From Candidatus Methylopumilus sp. (GTDB lineage Bacteria > Pseudomonadota > Gammaproteobacteria > Burkholderiales > Methylophilaceae): DNA of 64,000 bases. Below the pieces are notes generated by a model that searched no databases, was not told where the DNA came from, and was given only the letters and a program-made list of their open reading frames with translations. The position numbers were made by a program, and so were the translations under genes. Below are positions 17,314-27,969 of this stretch, piece after piece (position 1 is the first letter of the stretch; the number at the start of each line of letters is the position of its first letter). The DNA is taken from the NCBI GenBank assembly GCA_009693175.1, contig SHXT01000001.1, positions 1 to 64,000 of the forward strand, given 5' to 3'.

Positions 17314-19451
17314 AACGATTTACTTTTTTTAATAGGTAGCTTTATGGTAACGCTTGCGCCTGAGTTTTTAAGGTTTTCTATATTAATTTTACCTTCATGT
17401 TCTTCAATAATCTTTTTTACAATAGCTAATCCTAACCCAGTGCCATGAGACTTTGTTGTCACATAAGGCTCGAAAGCTTTTTTTAAAATATCATTAGAAA
17501 ATCCTGATCCATTGTCTTTCATGGACATAATAATATTATTTTTTAACTTACTTGTTTTAATTTGAATAGCGGGAGCTTTTGTATTATTTGCCATAGCATC
17601 TTGCGCATTTTGGATAAGGTTAATTAATACTTGTCTCATCATATTAATATCTACTTTAGTTTGCGGCAATTCTTTTAATAAGCTATTTGTAATCTTAATT
17701 CCTGAGTTTTTAAATAAATGTGTCACTTCTTTAATAAGCATATTAATGTTTGTTGCTTCCAAAATTAATTTAGGTGCTCTTGCATACTCGCTAAATTCAT
17801 TTACCATTGTTTTCATAGCATTCACCTGATTAACGATGGTCACCACACCTTTATTCAAGATATCGGCATCTTCTTTATTTAATCTTGACTCCAACTTATG
17901 TTGAATTCTCTCCGCTGAAAGTTGAATAGGTGTTAAAGGGTTTTTAATTTCATGTGCAAGTCTTCTTGCTACTTCTGACCATGCTGCATCCCTTTGAGCT
18001 TGTATCATCATAGTAATGTCATCTATCATTAAGACATAATTACTAGTCTTATTTTGTGGCAAAGAAGTAATCTGAAGCAAAAGAACTTGATTATTTTTGT
18101 CGTATTTAATTTCAAATTGTTTTGCAGTATCTTCTTTTTTTTTATTTTTTTTTATTTTTATCTCCTCTTGAATAGCTAAAACAAAATGCTTTAATACACT
18201 ATTCTTTTCAGAGATAACGCTTAATAACTTGCCAATATTTTTTGCTAGATCTACTTGCAATATTTTAGATGCCGCAATATTAAATGATTTAATCTCCATT
18301 GCTTCATTAATTACAATCACACCTGATGATAAATGCGCTAATACTGTCTCAAGATAAGATCTTGCAGATTCAAGACGTATTTGATTATTTTTTGAGGCTT
18401 CTGTTGCTTGATCAAGCTGTCTTGTCATACTATTAAATGATTTAACTAAAATTCCCAATTCATCTTTGCCTTTTTCTGGCAACATTGTCTTAAAATTTCC
18501 TTTGGCAATTTTTTTAGTGCCCTCTGCAAGCAGTGCAAGTGGCTCTGATAGTTTTCTACTAAGTAGGAATGCAATAGCTACAGCTGCTAAAATAGCAAGC
18601 ATGAGCACAAGCGTTAATGTAATTGAGAAAATCACTTTTAATGACTCGCGACTATAAGAGAGCTTTTGATAATCTTGAAATACTTCTTGAACGGATTCTG
18701 CTAGAGATGATAAAGAATCAGGTACTGGTTCTAAAATTTGTAAAATGAGCTTTTCATTTGTGATCGATGTCCCATTAATGGGCGCTAATACTCTTAAATA
18801 CAATCCTTTGTTTGCAATCGGTTCAATTTTTCCATACATATTATTTTCAGCTTGTTTAAGTTGAATTAAAGTAGGCAAGGCAGGTAGAAATGATTCTGCA
18901 TCATTGCTTGAAACTGCAATAATTTTACCTTGTTCTGTAATGATTGTGGCGTCCTGCACACCCGATTTTTCACGAAGATCACTAAGCGCAGCGTATTGCG
19001 AGGTACTGGGCATTGATGAAAGTGTCAAGGCCATACGCTCAGACTTTAATTCTAAATCTGTCAGCATAATATCTAATGCTTTTTGACCAAGCTTTAAACC
19101 GCCATCTAATGCAGATTCAACTTTTACGTTAAACCATGATTCAATTGAGCGAGTTAAAAAATTAACAGAAACCAGGTAAACAATAAGTCCAGGTATAACA
19201 GCCATAAGAGTAAATGAAATAACAAGGCGCATGGATAAATGACTGCCCATAACCTCTGTTTTAATATTTTTGAATAACTTCTTAACTTGATTCGCGATAA
19301 TTGCAATCAAGCTTAAAATAAAGAAACCACTTAATATTAAAACGATTGTGTATGAATTACCTGATATAAATTCTGAGCTAGAACTTGCTTTTGAAAGAAG
19401 AAACAAAAGCAAAGCACCAATCAAAGAAGCAATGGCTATTAGGTATCTCAT
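17310..19451 (-). CDS. ntrY: Sensor histidine kinase NtrY
   Basis: 713 residues. Order: two N-terminal membrane helices (about 3-22 and 37-60) and a third near 80-100, an extracytoplasmic sensor region, a fourth helix, HAMP (about 300-350), a PAS region (about 375-470), HisKA with the phosphorylated His near 500 in ARRLAHEIKNPLTP, and HATPase with NLIQNAQDAM, DNGSGF and GTGLGL. It is the cognate kinase for the overlapping NtrX. Signals in the family relate to nitrogen or redox state. All catalytic boxes look intact, in contrast to its partner. Confidence 0.92.
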   Translation of the reverse strand: MRYLIAIASLIGALLLFLLSKASSSSEFISGNSYTIVLILSGFFILSLIAIIANQVKKLFKNIKTEVMGSHLSMRLVISFTLMAVIPGLIVYLVSVNFLTRSIESWFNVKVESALDGGLKLGQKALDIMLTDLELKSERMALTLSSMPSTSQYAALSDLREKSGVQDATIITEQGKIIAVSSNDAESFLPALPTLIQLKQAENNMYGKIEPIANKGLYLRVLAPINGTSITNEKLILQILEPVPDSLSSLAESVQEVFQDYQKLSYSRESLKVIFSITLTLVLMLAILAAVAIAFLLSRKLSEPLALLAEGTKKIAKGNFKTMLPEKGKDELGILVKSFNSMTRQLDQATEASKNNQIRLESARSYLETVLAHLSSGVIVINEAMEIKSFNIAASKILQVDLAKNIGKLLSVISEKNSVLKHFVLAIQEEIKIKKNKKKEDTAKQFEIKYDKNNQVLLLQITSLPQNKTSNYVLMIDDITMMIQAQRDAAWSEVARRLAHEIKNPLTPIQLSAERIQHKLESRLNKEDADILNKGVVTIVNQVNAMKTMVNEFSEYARAPKLILEATNINMLIKEVTHLFKNSGIKITNSLLKELPQTKVDINMMRQVLINLIQNAQDAMANNTKAPAIQIKTSKLKNNIIMSMKDNGSGFSNDILKKAFEPYVTTKSHGTGLGLAIVKKIIEEHEGKINIENLKNSGASVTIKLPIKKSKSL

Positions 19452-20026
19452 TTTTTATTTACGAATGCCCATTGAAATGATTTAGAAGCTAATTGCCATT
19501 CTTGATTGCTTGTTATATCTACTTGAAGTTGTTTTGGTAATTTTGTCTGATCTAATCTAATCTTAAGATAAGCCACGTATTTATCTAATTTATCAATTTG
19601 TGATTTATCAAAAACACGCCAATTCCTTATTTGCTTAAGTTCATTTTTAGCCTGCGTTAAATTATCGAAAGCTGTAAGACGATTTCCAGATTCACTTAAA
19701 ATAAACTGTCTTGATAGCGCATGATAACTCAAAATGAGTTCTTTTGATTTTTTAACAATATCTTTATCAAACCAATATTTTCTTGGCTTTTTAAGTTCAA
19801 AATCAATAATAAAACTTATAGGTATGCCTTTTCTAACTGCTTCATCTATATCTTCATTAAAAGATAAATCAAACTCAGCATTTAAGAAATAAGCTTCGAA
19901 TTGCTTATTAATGTCAGCCCTATTAACAACAATACTATTGTCGAGCGCAAAACTCGTCGAGCGTAAAAATAAACTTATCCAAATAACTAAAAAAATACTT
20001 AACTTAAATTTTTTCAAGCAGTGCAT
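19448..20026 (-). CDS. DUF4390 protein
   Basis: About 192 residues with an N-terminal hydrophobic signal or anchor (KLSIFLVIWISLFLRS). The rest fits the DUF4390 family that sits between rsmB and ntrY in betaproteobacteria. The function is unknown; the conserved linkage suggests a periplasmic accessory to NtrY, which is inference. The start is placed at ATG 20026 (an alternative ATG at 20041 is in frame). Either way the gene overlaps the end of rsmB, and its stop overlaps the ntrY start. Confidence 0.75.
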   Translation of the reverse strand: MHCLKKFKLSIFLVIWISLFLRSTSFALDNSIVVNRADINKQFEAYFLNAEFDLSFNEDIDEAVRKGIPISFIIDFELKKPRKYWFDKDIVKKSKELILSYHALSRQFILSESGNRLTAFDNLTQAKNELKQIRNWRVFDKSQIDKLDKYVAYLKIRLDQTKLPKQLQVDITSNQEWQLASKSFQWAFVNKK

Positions 20027-21284
20027 AAAAGAATCCGTCATGATTTTTGCTTGGAATTAATTGATTTCCATATTTTTTATATTCTACCCCTGCCGTCCAT
20101 TTTACTTCTTTTGCATCTATCTGTTCTTTAATAAAACTATCAATGACTTTCTGATTTTCGTCGGGAAAAATAGAGCACGTTGCGTAAAGTAATTTACCAC
20201 CCTTTTTTAATACTTGCCACATTGCTAACAGCATTAATTTTTGTTGCCCACTAAACATTTCAATGTCACGCGATCTTCTTAACCACTTAATATCAACGTG
20301 TCGCCTTACTACGCCTGATGAAGAGCATGGAGCATCAAGCAAAATACGATCAAATAACTTTTCATTCCACCATGTTTTTACTTGTGTCACATCAGCACAT
20401 TTTAAATGAGCATTTAAATGAAGCCTCTCTAAATTTTCTTTTACCTTATGAAGGCGTTCTTTTTGATGATCAATCGATACCAATTTAATGTCGGCAATTT
20501 CTAGCATATGTCCTGTTTTTCCTCCTGGCGCACAGCAAGCATCAAGACAAAGTTGCCCATCTTTCAGATCTAAAAGGTTTATAGCAATTTGAGCTCCAAA
20601 GTCTTGAATAGAAACTTCGCCTTCATTAAAGCCAGGTATTTTTTCAACAGGCGTGGGCTGAGTCAGCTCTAATGCAACATCTCCTAAAATTTTATAAGGG
20701 ATCACCTCGGCCTTAAGTTTTTCTTCGTATAGCTTAAGATTTGTCTTTCTCTTATTAATTCGTAAAGTTAGGGGCGGGTGTTTATTGCCATTTAGTAATA
20801 TACTTTCCCATATCTCTGGATATTCTTTTTGTACTAATTTTATCCACCATAAAGGATAAGAATAAAAAGCTTCCTGATTCTTTTTTAACACATCCCGAAG
20901 CGTTTCTTTCTGACGAATAAAATTTCTCAGCACTCCATTTACAAATGATCCTGCCCAGGCTTTATTAATGAATTTACCAGCTTCAACTGCTTCATTGACA
21001 ACCGTAAATTCGGTAGATTGATCATGATTTAATTGAAATAGAGCCACACAAAGTAACGCCTCAATTTTTTTGTTAGTTATTTTCCTGGTAATAAGCTGTT
21101 GAATAAAAAATTGACTCTCGCCTAAGAAACGAACTGCGCCATATGCTAAATAAATAGCAATTGATTTTTGTTGCGGTGTGATATGAATATGATGATCAAA
21201 ATGTCTTTCAAATACATGATTTAAGTTATGCCCCTTAAGTAATTCTAATACACAATCAGTTGCAATTAATTGAGAATGATGCAA
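20004..21284 (-). CDS. rsmB: 16S rRNA m5C967 methyltransferase RsmB
   Basis: 426 residues. An N-terminal NusB-like RNA-binding domain (about 1-140) precedes the SAM methyltransferase domain. The SAM motif is LDACCAPGGKTGHMLE. The two catalytic cysteines are in LLDAPCSSSG and LLYATCSI. It methylates C967 of 16S rRNA. It is 5 bp after fmt, the usual def-fmt-rsmB order. Confidence 0.94.
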   Translation of the reverse strand: MHHSQLIATDCVLELLKGHNLNHVFERHFDHHIHITPQQKSIAIYLAYGAVRFLGESQFFIQQLITRKITNKKIEALLCVALFQLNHDQSTEFTVVNEAVEAGKFINKAWAGSFVNGVLRNFIRQKETLRDVLKKNQEAFYSYPLWWIKLVQKEYPEIWESILLNGNKHPPLTLRINKRKTNLKLYEEKLKAEVIPYKILGDVALELTQPTPVEKIPGFNEGEVSIQDFGAQIAINLLDLKDGQLCLDACCAPGGKTGHMLEIADIKLVSIDHQKERLHKVKENLERLHLNAHLKCADVTQVKTWWNEKLFDRILLDAPCSSSGVVRRHVDIKWLRRSRDIEMFSGQQKLMLLAMWQVLKKGGKLLYATCSIFPDENQKVIDSFIKEQIDAKEVKWTAGVEYKKYGNQLIPSKNHDGFFYALLEKI

Positions 21285-21289
21285 AATGT

Positions 21290-22240
21290 TTACGATTTAA
21301 AAGAATCATTTAATGTTAATCGATAGCCTGCAATAAAATCTTTTGCATGAAGCCTTTTCCCGTTTGGCATTTGAAGTTCTTTAACTAACAAAACTCCCTC
21401 ACCACATTTCACATAAATACTTTCGTCAAGCTTGATAAATTGACCTGCTTTAACAGTTTGCTCAACATCGATAACCTCAATTGGTTCCGCATCCCAGATC
21501 TTACATATCTTTCCATGATATTGCGTCTGTGCGATTGGGTAAGCATTAAATGCATGTATTTTTCTTGCAATCACTATCGCCGAATCTTCCCAATCTATCT
21601 TAGCCTCTTCCTTAGTCACTTTTTCAGCGTAAGTAACGCTTGCTTCGTCTTGAGCTATTGACTGAAGCGTGCCTTTTTCAATTAATTCATTTATGACTTC
21701 TGTCATCAAATGCGCTCCTAGCTTGGCTAGTTTTTTTGTAAGTTTCTCGGTTGTATCTTTTTTATCAATTTTAACTTCAACTTTTTTAACCATATCACCA
21801 GCATCTAACTTCTGCACAAGGCGCATAATAGTGACACCTGTTTTTTCATCCCCCATTAAAATAGCACGATGAATAGGAGCGGCTCCTCGCCATCTCGGAA
21901 GAAGTGAAGCATGGATATTAAAACAACCTAAAGATGGGAGATCTAAAATCGACTGTGGAATAATAAGTCCGTATGCAGCTACAATCATGACATTAAAATC
22001 TACGGCGGCTAATGCCTCATATGATTCTTTACTCTTTAATTCAGAAGGCTGATAAACAGGAATATTTAATTGATTGGCCTTCACCTTGACGGGGCTAGGG
22101 TTTAATTTTAAACCACGGCCTGAAGGCCTGTCAGGTTGAGTGAGTACGCCTACTATTTTATAGTTAGCTTCATGGAGCGATTCCATTGCTAGTACTGCAA
22201 AATCAGGCGTGCCGGCAAAAATAATTTTTAAAGAATTCAA
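21290..22240 (-). CDS. fmt: Methionyl-tRNA formyltransferase
   Basis: 316 residues, standard size. The formyl-THF site signature HASLLPRWRGAAPI is at 110-123, with the catalytic Asn/His/Asp set completed by Asp147 in KLDAGDM. A C-terminal OB-type domain follows. It formylates initiator Met-tRNA using 10-formyl-THF. It lies 25 bp after def on the same strand. Confidence 0.96.
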   Translation of the reverse strand: MNSLKIIFAGTPDFAVLAMESLHEANYKIVGVLTQPDRPSGRGLKLNPSPVKVKANQLNIPVYQPSELKSKESYEALAAVDFNVMIVAAYGLIIPQSILDLPSLGCFNIHASLLPRWRGAAPIHRAILMGDEKTGVTIMRLVQKLDAGDMVKKVEVKIDKKDTTEKLTKKLAKLGAHLMTEVINELIEKGTLQSIAQDEASVTYAEKVTKEEAKIDWEDSAIVIARKIHAFNAYPIAQTQYHGKICKIWDAEPIEVIDVEQTVKAGQFIKLDESIYVKCGEGVLLVKELQMPNGKRLHAKDFIAGYRLTLNDSFKS

Positions 22241-22265
22241 AATTTAAACTTCACTGCCAATTAAA

Positions 22266-22778
22266 TTAAGCACTAATTAAACTCTCTTTAACGCGTTTCT
22301 TCATTTTTGTTTTGATACGATGACGCTTTAATGGTGACAAATAATCTACAAACACTTTACCTAGCAAATGGTCCATCTCATGCTGAATACAAACGGCTAG
22401 TAATCCGTCCGCCTCAATTTCAAATGATTTTCCTTGATAATTCAGTGCTTTGACTTTTATGCGTTCAGCGCGCTTCACTAGCTCAAACACGTCTGGAACA
22501 GACAAGCATCCTTCTTGATATTCTTGATGTCCCGATGCTTCAATAATCTGAGGATTAATCAAAACATTTAAATCGTCTTTTGTTTCAGAAATATCCACCA
22601 AAATTAATTGAATATGATGATCTACCTGTGTCGCGGCTAAGCCTATACCTGGCGCTAAATACATCGTTTCTGCCATGTCGTCGACGAGCTTTCGAATCGA
22701 GTTATCCACAACTTCGATTGGCTTTGCAATAGTATGAAGCCTGGGATCAGGGTAATTTAATATATTTAAAATCGCCAT
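22266..22778 (-). CDS. def: Peptide deformylase
   Basis: 170 residues. All three motifs are present: GIGLAATQV (44-52), EGCLSVP (89-95, metal-binding Cys91) and QHEMDH (132-137, metal-binding His133 and His137). It removes the N-formyl group from nascent proteins. It is divergent from smg across a 178-bp gap that must hold both promoters. Confidence 0.96.
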   Translation of the reverse strand: MAILNILNYPDPRLHTIAKPIEVVDNSIRKLVDDMAETMYLAPGIGLAATQVDHHIQLILVDISETKDDLNVLINPQIIEASGHQEYQEGCLSVPDVFELVKRAERIKVKALNYQGKSFEIEADGLLAVCIQHEMDHLLGKVFVDYLSPLKRHRIKTKMKKRVKESLISA

Positions 22779-22956
22779 AAATGTTGATTATTTTATTTAT
22801 TGCTGATAACTTATCTACAAAGCTTAAAATACCTTAAACTTATTAGTCATATTAAGAATATTATACTTTGCTAATAGCCCATTTGCCCGACTCAAATTCA
22901 ATTAGCTGTCATTTACCAGTAAGCCATTTTTCATTCACTATCCTAAAGGATTCTTT

Positions 22957-23418
22957 ATGCTAGAACTGCTTATCTATATGTTTGAAAATTATCTAAGCAC
23001 ACAAAATCTTCCCGACTTTAAAAGTATTACTGCTGAACTTGAAGCTGCCGGGTTTGATAACCAAGATATCGAAAATGCTTTTACCTGGTTTAATCAACTT
23101 AAAGTAATGACAAATGCTATTCCTGTGAAGAATAACGTATGCTCTTCATTAGGCTATCGCATGTACTCAGAAAACGAACAAAAAAAGATCAGTCCAGAAA
23201 GTTTAGGTTTTGTTCTATTCTTAGAACAAGCCAAAGTACTGGACACAAATGAGCGTGAAATTATTCTTGATCGCGCTATGGCACTTAAACAAGAACATAT
23301 TAATATCGAAGAGATGCGTTGGATCGTTATGATGGCACTTTGGAATGAAGGTCGCGAAAAAGACTTCTTATTTATTGAAGATGCAATCTATCAAGATCAC
23401 AACTTAGTCTTACACTAA
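22957..23418 (+). CDS. smg: Smg/DUF494 family protein
   Basis: 153 residues matching the Smg family, beginning MLELLIYMFENYLS and containing LEAAGFDNQDIENAF. The role is unknown; in other proteobacteria it sits between dprA and topA near def-fmt. Here neither dprA nor topA is adjacent: def lies upstream and metF follows on the opposite strand. An AAGGAT ribosome binding site precedes the start. The stop overlaps the metF stop region by 4 bp in convergent orientation. Confidence 0.85.
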   Translation: MLELLIYMFENYLSTQNLPDFKSITAELEAAGFDNQDIENAFTWFNQLKVMTNAIPVKNNVCSSLGYRMYSENEQKKISPESLGFVLFLEQAKVLDTNEREIILDRAMALKQEHINIEEMRWIVMMALWNEGREKDFLFIEDAIYQDHNLVLH

Positions 23419-24251
23419 GTTTTTTCTATATTTTGAATAATGCGGGAAATAATGCCTGCTTGATTTAACGTATAAAAATGAAGACTGGGTACATCCCATC
23501 TGATCAAAGTTTCACAAAGTTCAGATATGACATCAACACCATATGATCTTAATGAAGGCAAATCATCTCCGAAACTTTCTAATTTAATTCTAAGCCAACG
23601 TGGAATTTCTGCCCCACAATTTGAAGCAAATCGTGCCAATTGTTTAATGTTATAAATTGGCATAATCCCAGGGGCAATTGGTAAATCAATATCTGCAATT
23701 AAACACTCATCCATAAATCTAAAATAAGCATCTGCATTAAAAAAGAATTGTGTAATTGCAGAATTGGCTCCAGCATCTATTTTATTTTTAAAATTTAAAA
23801 TGTCTATTTGAGCAGAAGCCGCTTCAGGATGATATTCGGGGTAAGCTGCAACCTCAATATGAAAGTAATCATTAGTTTCTTGTCGAATAAACCTTACTAA
23901 TTCATTGGCATGTTTAAATTCACCGCGCACCACTTCGCCTTGAGGCACGTCACCTCTTAATGCAACTAAATGTTTGATGTTATGTTTTTGATAAAGATCG
24001 AGTAAAGTTTTAATTTCCGCCTTTGTCGACGAGATCCCTGAGATATGAGGCACTGCATTCAGTCCTTCTTTTTTAATTTCTAAGACTGTTTCAAGCGTGC
24101 GATCACGTGTCGAGCCCCCTGCACCAAAGGTTACTGAATAAAATTCAGGGTTAAATGCAGATAGCTGCTGACTTGTATCCATTAAGTTTTTAATTCCTTC
24201 CGGTGTATTGGGAGGAAAAAACTCAAAACTGTAAGAAATTTTTTTAGCCAT
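23415..24251 (-). CDS. metF: Methylenetetrahydrofolate reductase
   Basis: 278 residues of the FAD-dependent MetF fold. SYSFEFFPPNTPEG near the start carries the catalytic Glu, and the FAD-binding and barrel segments YSVTFGAGGSTRDRT and ITQFFFNADAYFRF are clear. It reduces 5,10-methylene-THF to 5-methyl-THF, the donor for methionine synthesis. It follows ahcY by 2 bp, so it is probably under the same SAH riboswitch. Confidence 0.95.
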   Translation of the reverse strand: MAKKISYSFEFFPPNTPEGIKNLMDTSQQLSAFNPEFYSVTFGAGGSTRDRTLETVLEIKKEGLNAVPHISGISSTKAEIKTLLDLYQKHNIKHLVALRGDVPQGEVVRGEFKHANELVRFIRQETNDYFHIEVAAYPEYHPEAASAQIDILNFKNKIDAGANSAITQFFFNADAYFRFMDECLIADIDLPIAPGIMPIYNIKQLARFASNCGAEIPRWLRIKLESFGDDLPSLRSYGVDVISELCETLIRWDVPSLHFYTLNQAGIISRIIQNIEKT

Positions 24252-24253
24252 TA

Positions 24254-25675
24254 TTAATAACGATAATGTTCAGACTTGTAAGGCCCTTGTTGTTTAACAC
24301 CAATATAATTGGCTTGCTCTTCTGATAAAGACGTGAGCTCTGCGTTTAATTTTTTTAGTTGTAACCGCGCTACTTTTTCATCCAAATGTTTTGGCAAAGT
24401 ATATACACCTACAGGATATTTGTCGGCATGAGCAAACAATTCAATTTGAGCGATCGTTTGATTCGCAAAAGATGAACTCATCACGTAACTTGGATGACCC
24501 GTACCACAACCTAAATTTACAAGCCTGCCTTTTGCAAGCAAAATGATGCGTTTACCATCTTTGAAAATCACGTGGTCAACTTGTGGTTTAATTTCATCCC
24601 ATGCGCAATCGCTAAGAGATGCCACATCGATCTCATTATCAAAGTGTCCAATATTACATACAATCGCCTGATCTTTCATGCGCGACATATGATCATGTGT
24701 AATCACATGATAATTGCCTGTTGCCGTTACAAAAATATCAGCATGTTCAGCTGCATAATCCATCGTCACAACACGGTAACCTTCCATCGCAGCCTGAAGC
24801 GCACAAATAGGATCGATCTCTGTCACCCATACCTGTGCTGATAATGCACGAAGCGCCTGTGCTGAACCCTTGCCTACATCTCCATATCCTGCAACAACCG
24901 CTACTTTGCCTGCAATCATTACATCCGTTGCACGTTTAATTGCATCAACCAAAGATTCACGACAACCGTAAAGATTATCAAATTTAGATTTAGTCACTGA
25001 ATCATTCACGTTAATTGCAGGAAAAGCTAATTTACCTTCTTTATGCATTTGATATAAACGATGTACGCCAGTTGTAGTTTCCTCGGTCACACCTTTAATT
25101 TGCTTAAGCCTTTGAGAATACCAATGAGGATTAATCGACAATTTCTGCTTAATTGAGTTAAAAAGAGAAATCTCTTCTTCGCTTGATGGCTTTGCAATCA
25201 CTGAAGCATCTTTTTCAGCACGCGTACCTAAATGAAGAAGTAGGGTTGCATCGCCACCATCATCTAAAATCATATTAGTGTAACCACCATCACTCCACTC
25301 AAAAATACGATGGGTGTATTCCCAATATTGATCAAGCGTCTCTCCCTTGAAGGCAAATACAGGTGTGCCACTTTTAACAATCGCTGCTGCTGCATGATCT
25401 TGTGTTGAATAAATGTTGCAAGATGCCCATCTCACATCAGCACCTAAATCCTTAAGCGTTTCAATTAAGACTGCTGTTTGAATTGTCATATGAAGTGAGC
25501 CGCTAATGCGCGCACCCTTCAATGGTTTTTGTTTTGAATATTCTTCACGAATCGCCATTAATCCTGGCATTTCAGTTTCTGCAATCGCAATTTCTTTACG
25601 ACCAAAGTCAGCCTGATTAATATCGGCAACAAGGTAATCTTGTGTGTTTAAATTTTGGTTAGCCACTGTATTCAT
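24254..25675 (-). CDS. ahcY: Adenosylhomocysteinase
   Basis: 473 residues. It hydrolyses S-adenosylhomocysteine to adenosine and homocysteine, relieving product inhibition of methyltransferases. The NAD-binding motif [14 protein letters not shown] and the C-terminal [10 protein letters not shown] ending, which inserts into the neighbouring subunit, are characteristic. The length includes the roughly 40-residue insert found in many bacterial enzymes. An SAH riboswitch lies directly upstream, and metF follows in the same transcript. Confidence 0.97.
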   Translation of the reverse strand: MNTVANQNLNTQDYLVADINQADFGRKEIAIAETEMPGLMAIREEYSKQKPLKGARISGSLHMTIQTAVLIETLKDLGADVRWASCNIYSTQDHAAAAIVKSGTPVFAFKGETLDQYWEYTHRIFEWSDGGYTNMILDDGGDATLLLHLGTRAEKDASVIAKPSSEEEISLFNSIKQKLSINPHWYSQRLKQIKGVTEETTTGVHRLYQMHKEGKLAFPAINVNDSVTKSKFDNLYGCRESLVDAIKRATDVMIAGKVAVVAGYGDVGKGSAQALRALSAQVWVTEIDPICALQAAMEGYRVVTMDYAAEHADIFVTATGNYHVITHDHMSRMKDQAIVCNIGHFDNEIDVASLSDCAWDEIKPQVDHVIFKDGKRIILLAKGRLVNLGCGTGHPSYVMSSSFANQTIAQIELFAHADKYPVGVYTLPKHLDEKVARLQLKKLNAELTSLSEEQANYIGVKQQGPYKSEHYRY

Positions 25676-25723
25676 TTTAAATCCTTATTGAATGTAAGTG
25701 ACCAGCTGGGATGTTTCGGTATC

Positions 25724-25761
25724 CACCAACACCCCGTGACTGGCACGGTTATAAATTGGTG
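25724..25761 (-). promoter_or_regulatory. Hairpin between the SAH aptamer and ahcY (likely expression platform)
   Basis: On the minus strand CACCAA and TTGGTG form an outer stem with a CCGTG/CACGG inner stem. The hairpin abuts the 3' edge of the SAH aptamer, about 50 bases before the ahcY start. There is no T-run, so it is better read as a switching element than as an intrinsic terminator. Confidence 0.5.
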
Positions 25762-25838
25762 AACGCCGTTTACAAGTAAAACTTGTAATCTGAGCCTGGG
25801 ATTTTATGAAAAAATCTCGCAGCGTTCCTCAGAAGAAG
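25757..25838 (-). promoter_or_regulatory. SAH riboswitch (ahcY leader)
   Basis: The minus-strand RNA contains the conserved SAH aptamer blocks: GAGGAACGCTGCGAG, then CCCAGGCTCAG closing the first helix, and ACGGCGTTCACC, which can pair back with GAACGC as the pseudoknot. SAH riboswitches are known upstream of ahcY in beta- and gammaproteobacteria and turn expression on when SAH rises. Position and motifs agree; boundaries are approximate. Confidence 0.9.
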
Positions 25839-25890
25839 GCATTATAAATTAAAAATACTTATCGCTCAAATACTTCAAGGAGAAAATGGA

Positions 25891-27048
25891 TTAAATCGCT
25901 GCTTTAAGGCTTTGAGCCTTATCGGTAGCTTCCCAAGAAAATTCAGGTTCATCACGACCAAAATGGCCATAAGCTGCGGTTTTTTTATAGATTGGGCGCA
26001 ATAAATCAAGCATTTTCACGATACCTTTAGGTCTTAAATCGAAATGTTCGAGCACTAAAGCGGTTAGTTTCTCATCAGCAATCTTACCTGTACCATAAGT
26101 TTCAACCATCACAGAAGTAGGCCTTGCAACACCAATCGCATAAGAAATTTGTACTAAACAACGAGATGCTAACCCTGCAGCCACAATATTTTTAGCTACA
26201 TAACGTGCAGCATAAGCTGCTGAACGATCAACTTTACTTGGATCCTTGCCCGAAAATGCACCACCACCGTGCGGAGCAGTTCCACCATAAGTATCCACAA
26301 TAATCTTACGGCCTGTAAGGCCACAATCCCCTTGAGGGCCCCCAATAACAAAGCGACCTGTGGGATTTACAAGATATTTAATATCGCCTTTGATGAGCTC
26401 TTTTGGCAATATCGGTTTAATGATTTCTTCGATGGTAGCTTCGCGAATCGTTTCTAAAGAAACTTCAGGGTCGTGCTGTGTTGATAACACTACAGTATCA
26501 ATTCGATCAGGCTTGTTATCTTTATACTTTAAAGTTACCTGTGCTTTAGCATCGGGACGAAGCCAAGAGAGCCTACCATCTTTTCTTAAATAAGACTGTC
26601 TTTCCATGAGCCGATGGGATAGCCAAATAGGCAGCGGCATTAATTGTGCAGTTTCATCACATGCATAACCAAACATAAGCCCTTGATCACCCGCCCCCTG
26701 ATCTAATGGATCGTCTAGGGCTCCATCCACACCTTGTGCAATATCAGGAGATTGTTTGTCATAGGCCACAAGAACGGCACAGCCTTTATAATCAATGCCG
26801 TAATCTGTATTGTCATAACCAATGTAGCGAATAGTATCGCGTGCCACTTTAATATAATCAACATTCGCGGTGGTTGTAATCTCTCCTGCCAATACTACGA
26901 GACCCGTATTGGTTAAGGTTTCGGCAGCAACACGTGCAGTAGGATCTTGTTCTAAAATTGCATCCAGAATAGCATCTGATATTTGATCAGCAACTTTGTC
27001 AGGATGGCCTTCAGAAACAGATTCTGAAGTAAATAAATGTTCACTCAT
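25891..27048 (-). CDS. metK: S-adenosylmethionine synthetase
   Basis: 385 residues, standard size. Motifs: GHPDK (14-18), [12 protein letters not shown] (methionine/ATP site) and the P-loop-like [16 protein letters not shown]. It makes SAM from methionine and ATP. It lies upstream of ahcY on the same strand but 215 bp away, with the SAH riboswitch between them, so ahcY can be regulated separately. Confidence 0.97.
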   Translation of the reverse strand: MSEHLFTSESVSEGHPDKVADQISDAILDAILEQDPTARVAAETLTNTGLVVLAGEITTTANVDYIKVARDTIRYIGYDNTDYGIDYKGCAVLVAYDKQSPDIAQGVDGALDDPLDQGAGDQGLMFGYACDETAQLMPLPIWLSHRLMERQSYLRKDGRLSWLRPDAKAQVTLKYKDNKPDRIDTVVLSTQHDPEVSLETIREATIEEIIKPILPKELIKGDIKYLVNPTGRFVIGGPQGDCGLTGRKIIVDTYGGTAPHGGGAFSGKDPSKVDRSAAYAARYVAKNIVAAGLASRCLVQISYAIGVARPTSVMVETYGTGKIADEKLTALVLEHFDLRPKGIVKMLDLLRPIYKKTAAYGHFGRDEPEFSWEATDKAQSLKAAI

Positions 27049-27115
27049 GAGTTTTTCCAGGTCTTAAATTACGTAAAGCGTTTAGAATAGCAAAATATCG
27101 CAATTAAATACAATT

Positions 27116-27955
27116 ATGCTATCCAGACTACTCTTATTTTTCATTGTCTTATTTTTCAAATTGCCGCTTTTTGTATTACATGGATTAGGTGCATTATTTG
27201 GTCGACTTGCTTATCGATTCGATCAACGTTTCAAAGAGCGTATCGATATTAATTTAAAACGTGCACATATTGCATCTGATGATGTCACGTTAAAAAAACT
27301 TTCTCGCTTATCTGTCGGTGAGATTGGAAAATGTCTTATGGAAACGCCTGCTATTTGGTTTAATCCACCTCAAAAAAATTTTCGCTGGGTAAGGCAATGT
27401 TATGGATGGCATCATGTTGAAACAGCTTTAAAAATGAAAAAGGGTATTATTTTCTTAACGCCTCATTTAGGTTGTTTTGAAATTACAGCACAATACTATG
27501 CACATTTTCATCCAATCACCGTACTTTTTAAACGTCCAAAAAAAGATTGGCTTGCAAATATTGTATTGTCTGGAAGACGTCACTCAAATATTCATCTTGC
27601 AGAAGCTAACATTCAAGGTGTGAAACAATTGATGCAAGCTTTAAAGAAAGGTGAGGCGATTGGTGTTTTACCTGATCAAGTACCGTCTGAAGGGCAAGGC
27701 GTATGGACAAACTTCTTTAGTCAATCAGCTTATACAATGACCCTCGTAAGTAAGCTTGCAGAATCTTCTAGCGCAACCGTTTTAGTTGGATTCGGCCATA
27801 GATTATCTCACGGCAAAGGATTTGAAGTTTATATAGAGCCTTTGGGTAAAGATCATTCACCTCAAAGTATCAACGATAAACTTGAAACACTTATTCGTAA
27901 ATATCCAACACAGTATCTATGGAATTATCAACGATTTAAAAATCCTAACAAATAA
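27116..27955 (+). CDS. Lipid A biosynthesis acyltransferase (LpxL/HtrB family)
   Basis: 279 residues with an N-terminal membrane helix (about 1-22) and the LPLAT active site in TPHLGCFE (catalytic His and Glu spaced four apart). The PDQVPSEGQGVW segment is typical of LpxL-type late acyltransferases. It adds a secondary acyl chain to Kdo-lipid A at the inner membrane. Whether it transfers laurate or another acyl group is not readable. Confidence 0.85.
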   Translation: MLSRLLLFFIVLFFKLPLFVLHGLGALFGRLAYRFDQRFKERIDINLKRAHIASDDVTLKKLSRLSVGEIGKCLMETPAIWFNPPQKNFRWVRQCYGWHHVETALKMKKGIIFLTPHLGCFEITAQYYAHFHPITVLFKRPKKDWLANIVLSGRRHSNIHLAEANIQGVKQLMQALKKGEAIGVLPDQVPSEGQGVWTNFFSQSAYTMTLVSKLAESSSATVLVGFGHRLSHGKGFEVYIEPLGKDHSPQSINDKLETLIRKYPTQYLWNYQRFKNPNK

Positions 27956-27969
27956 GAGACAATGATTTT

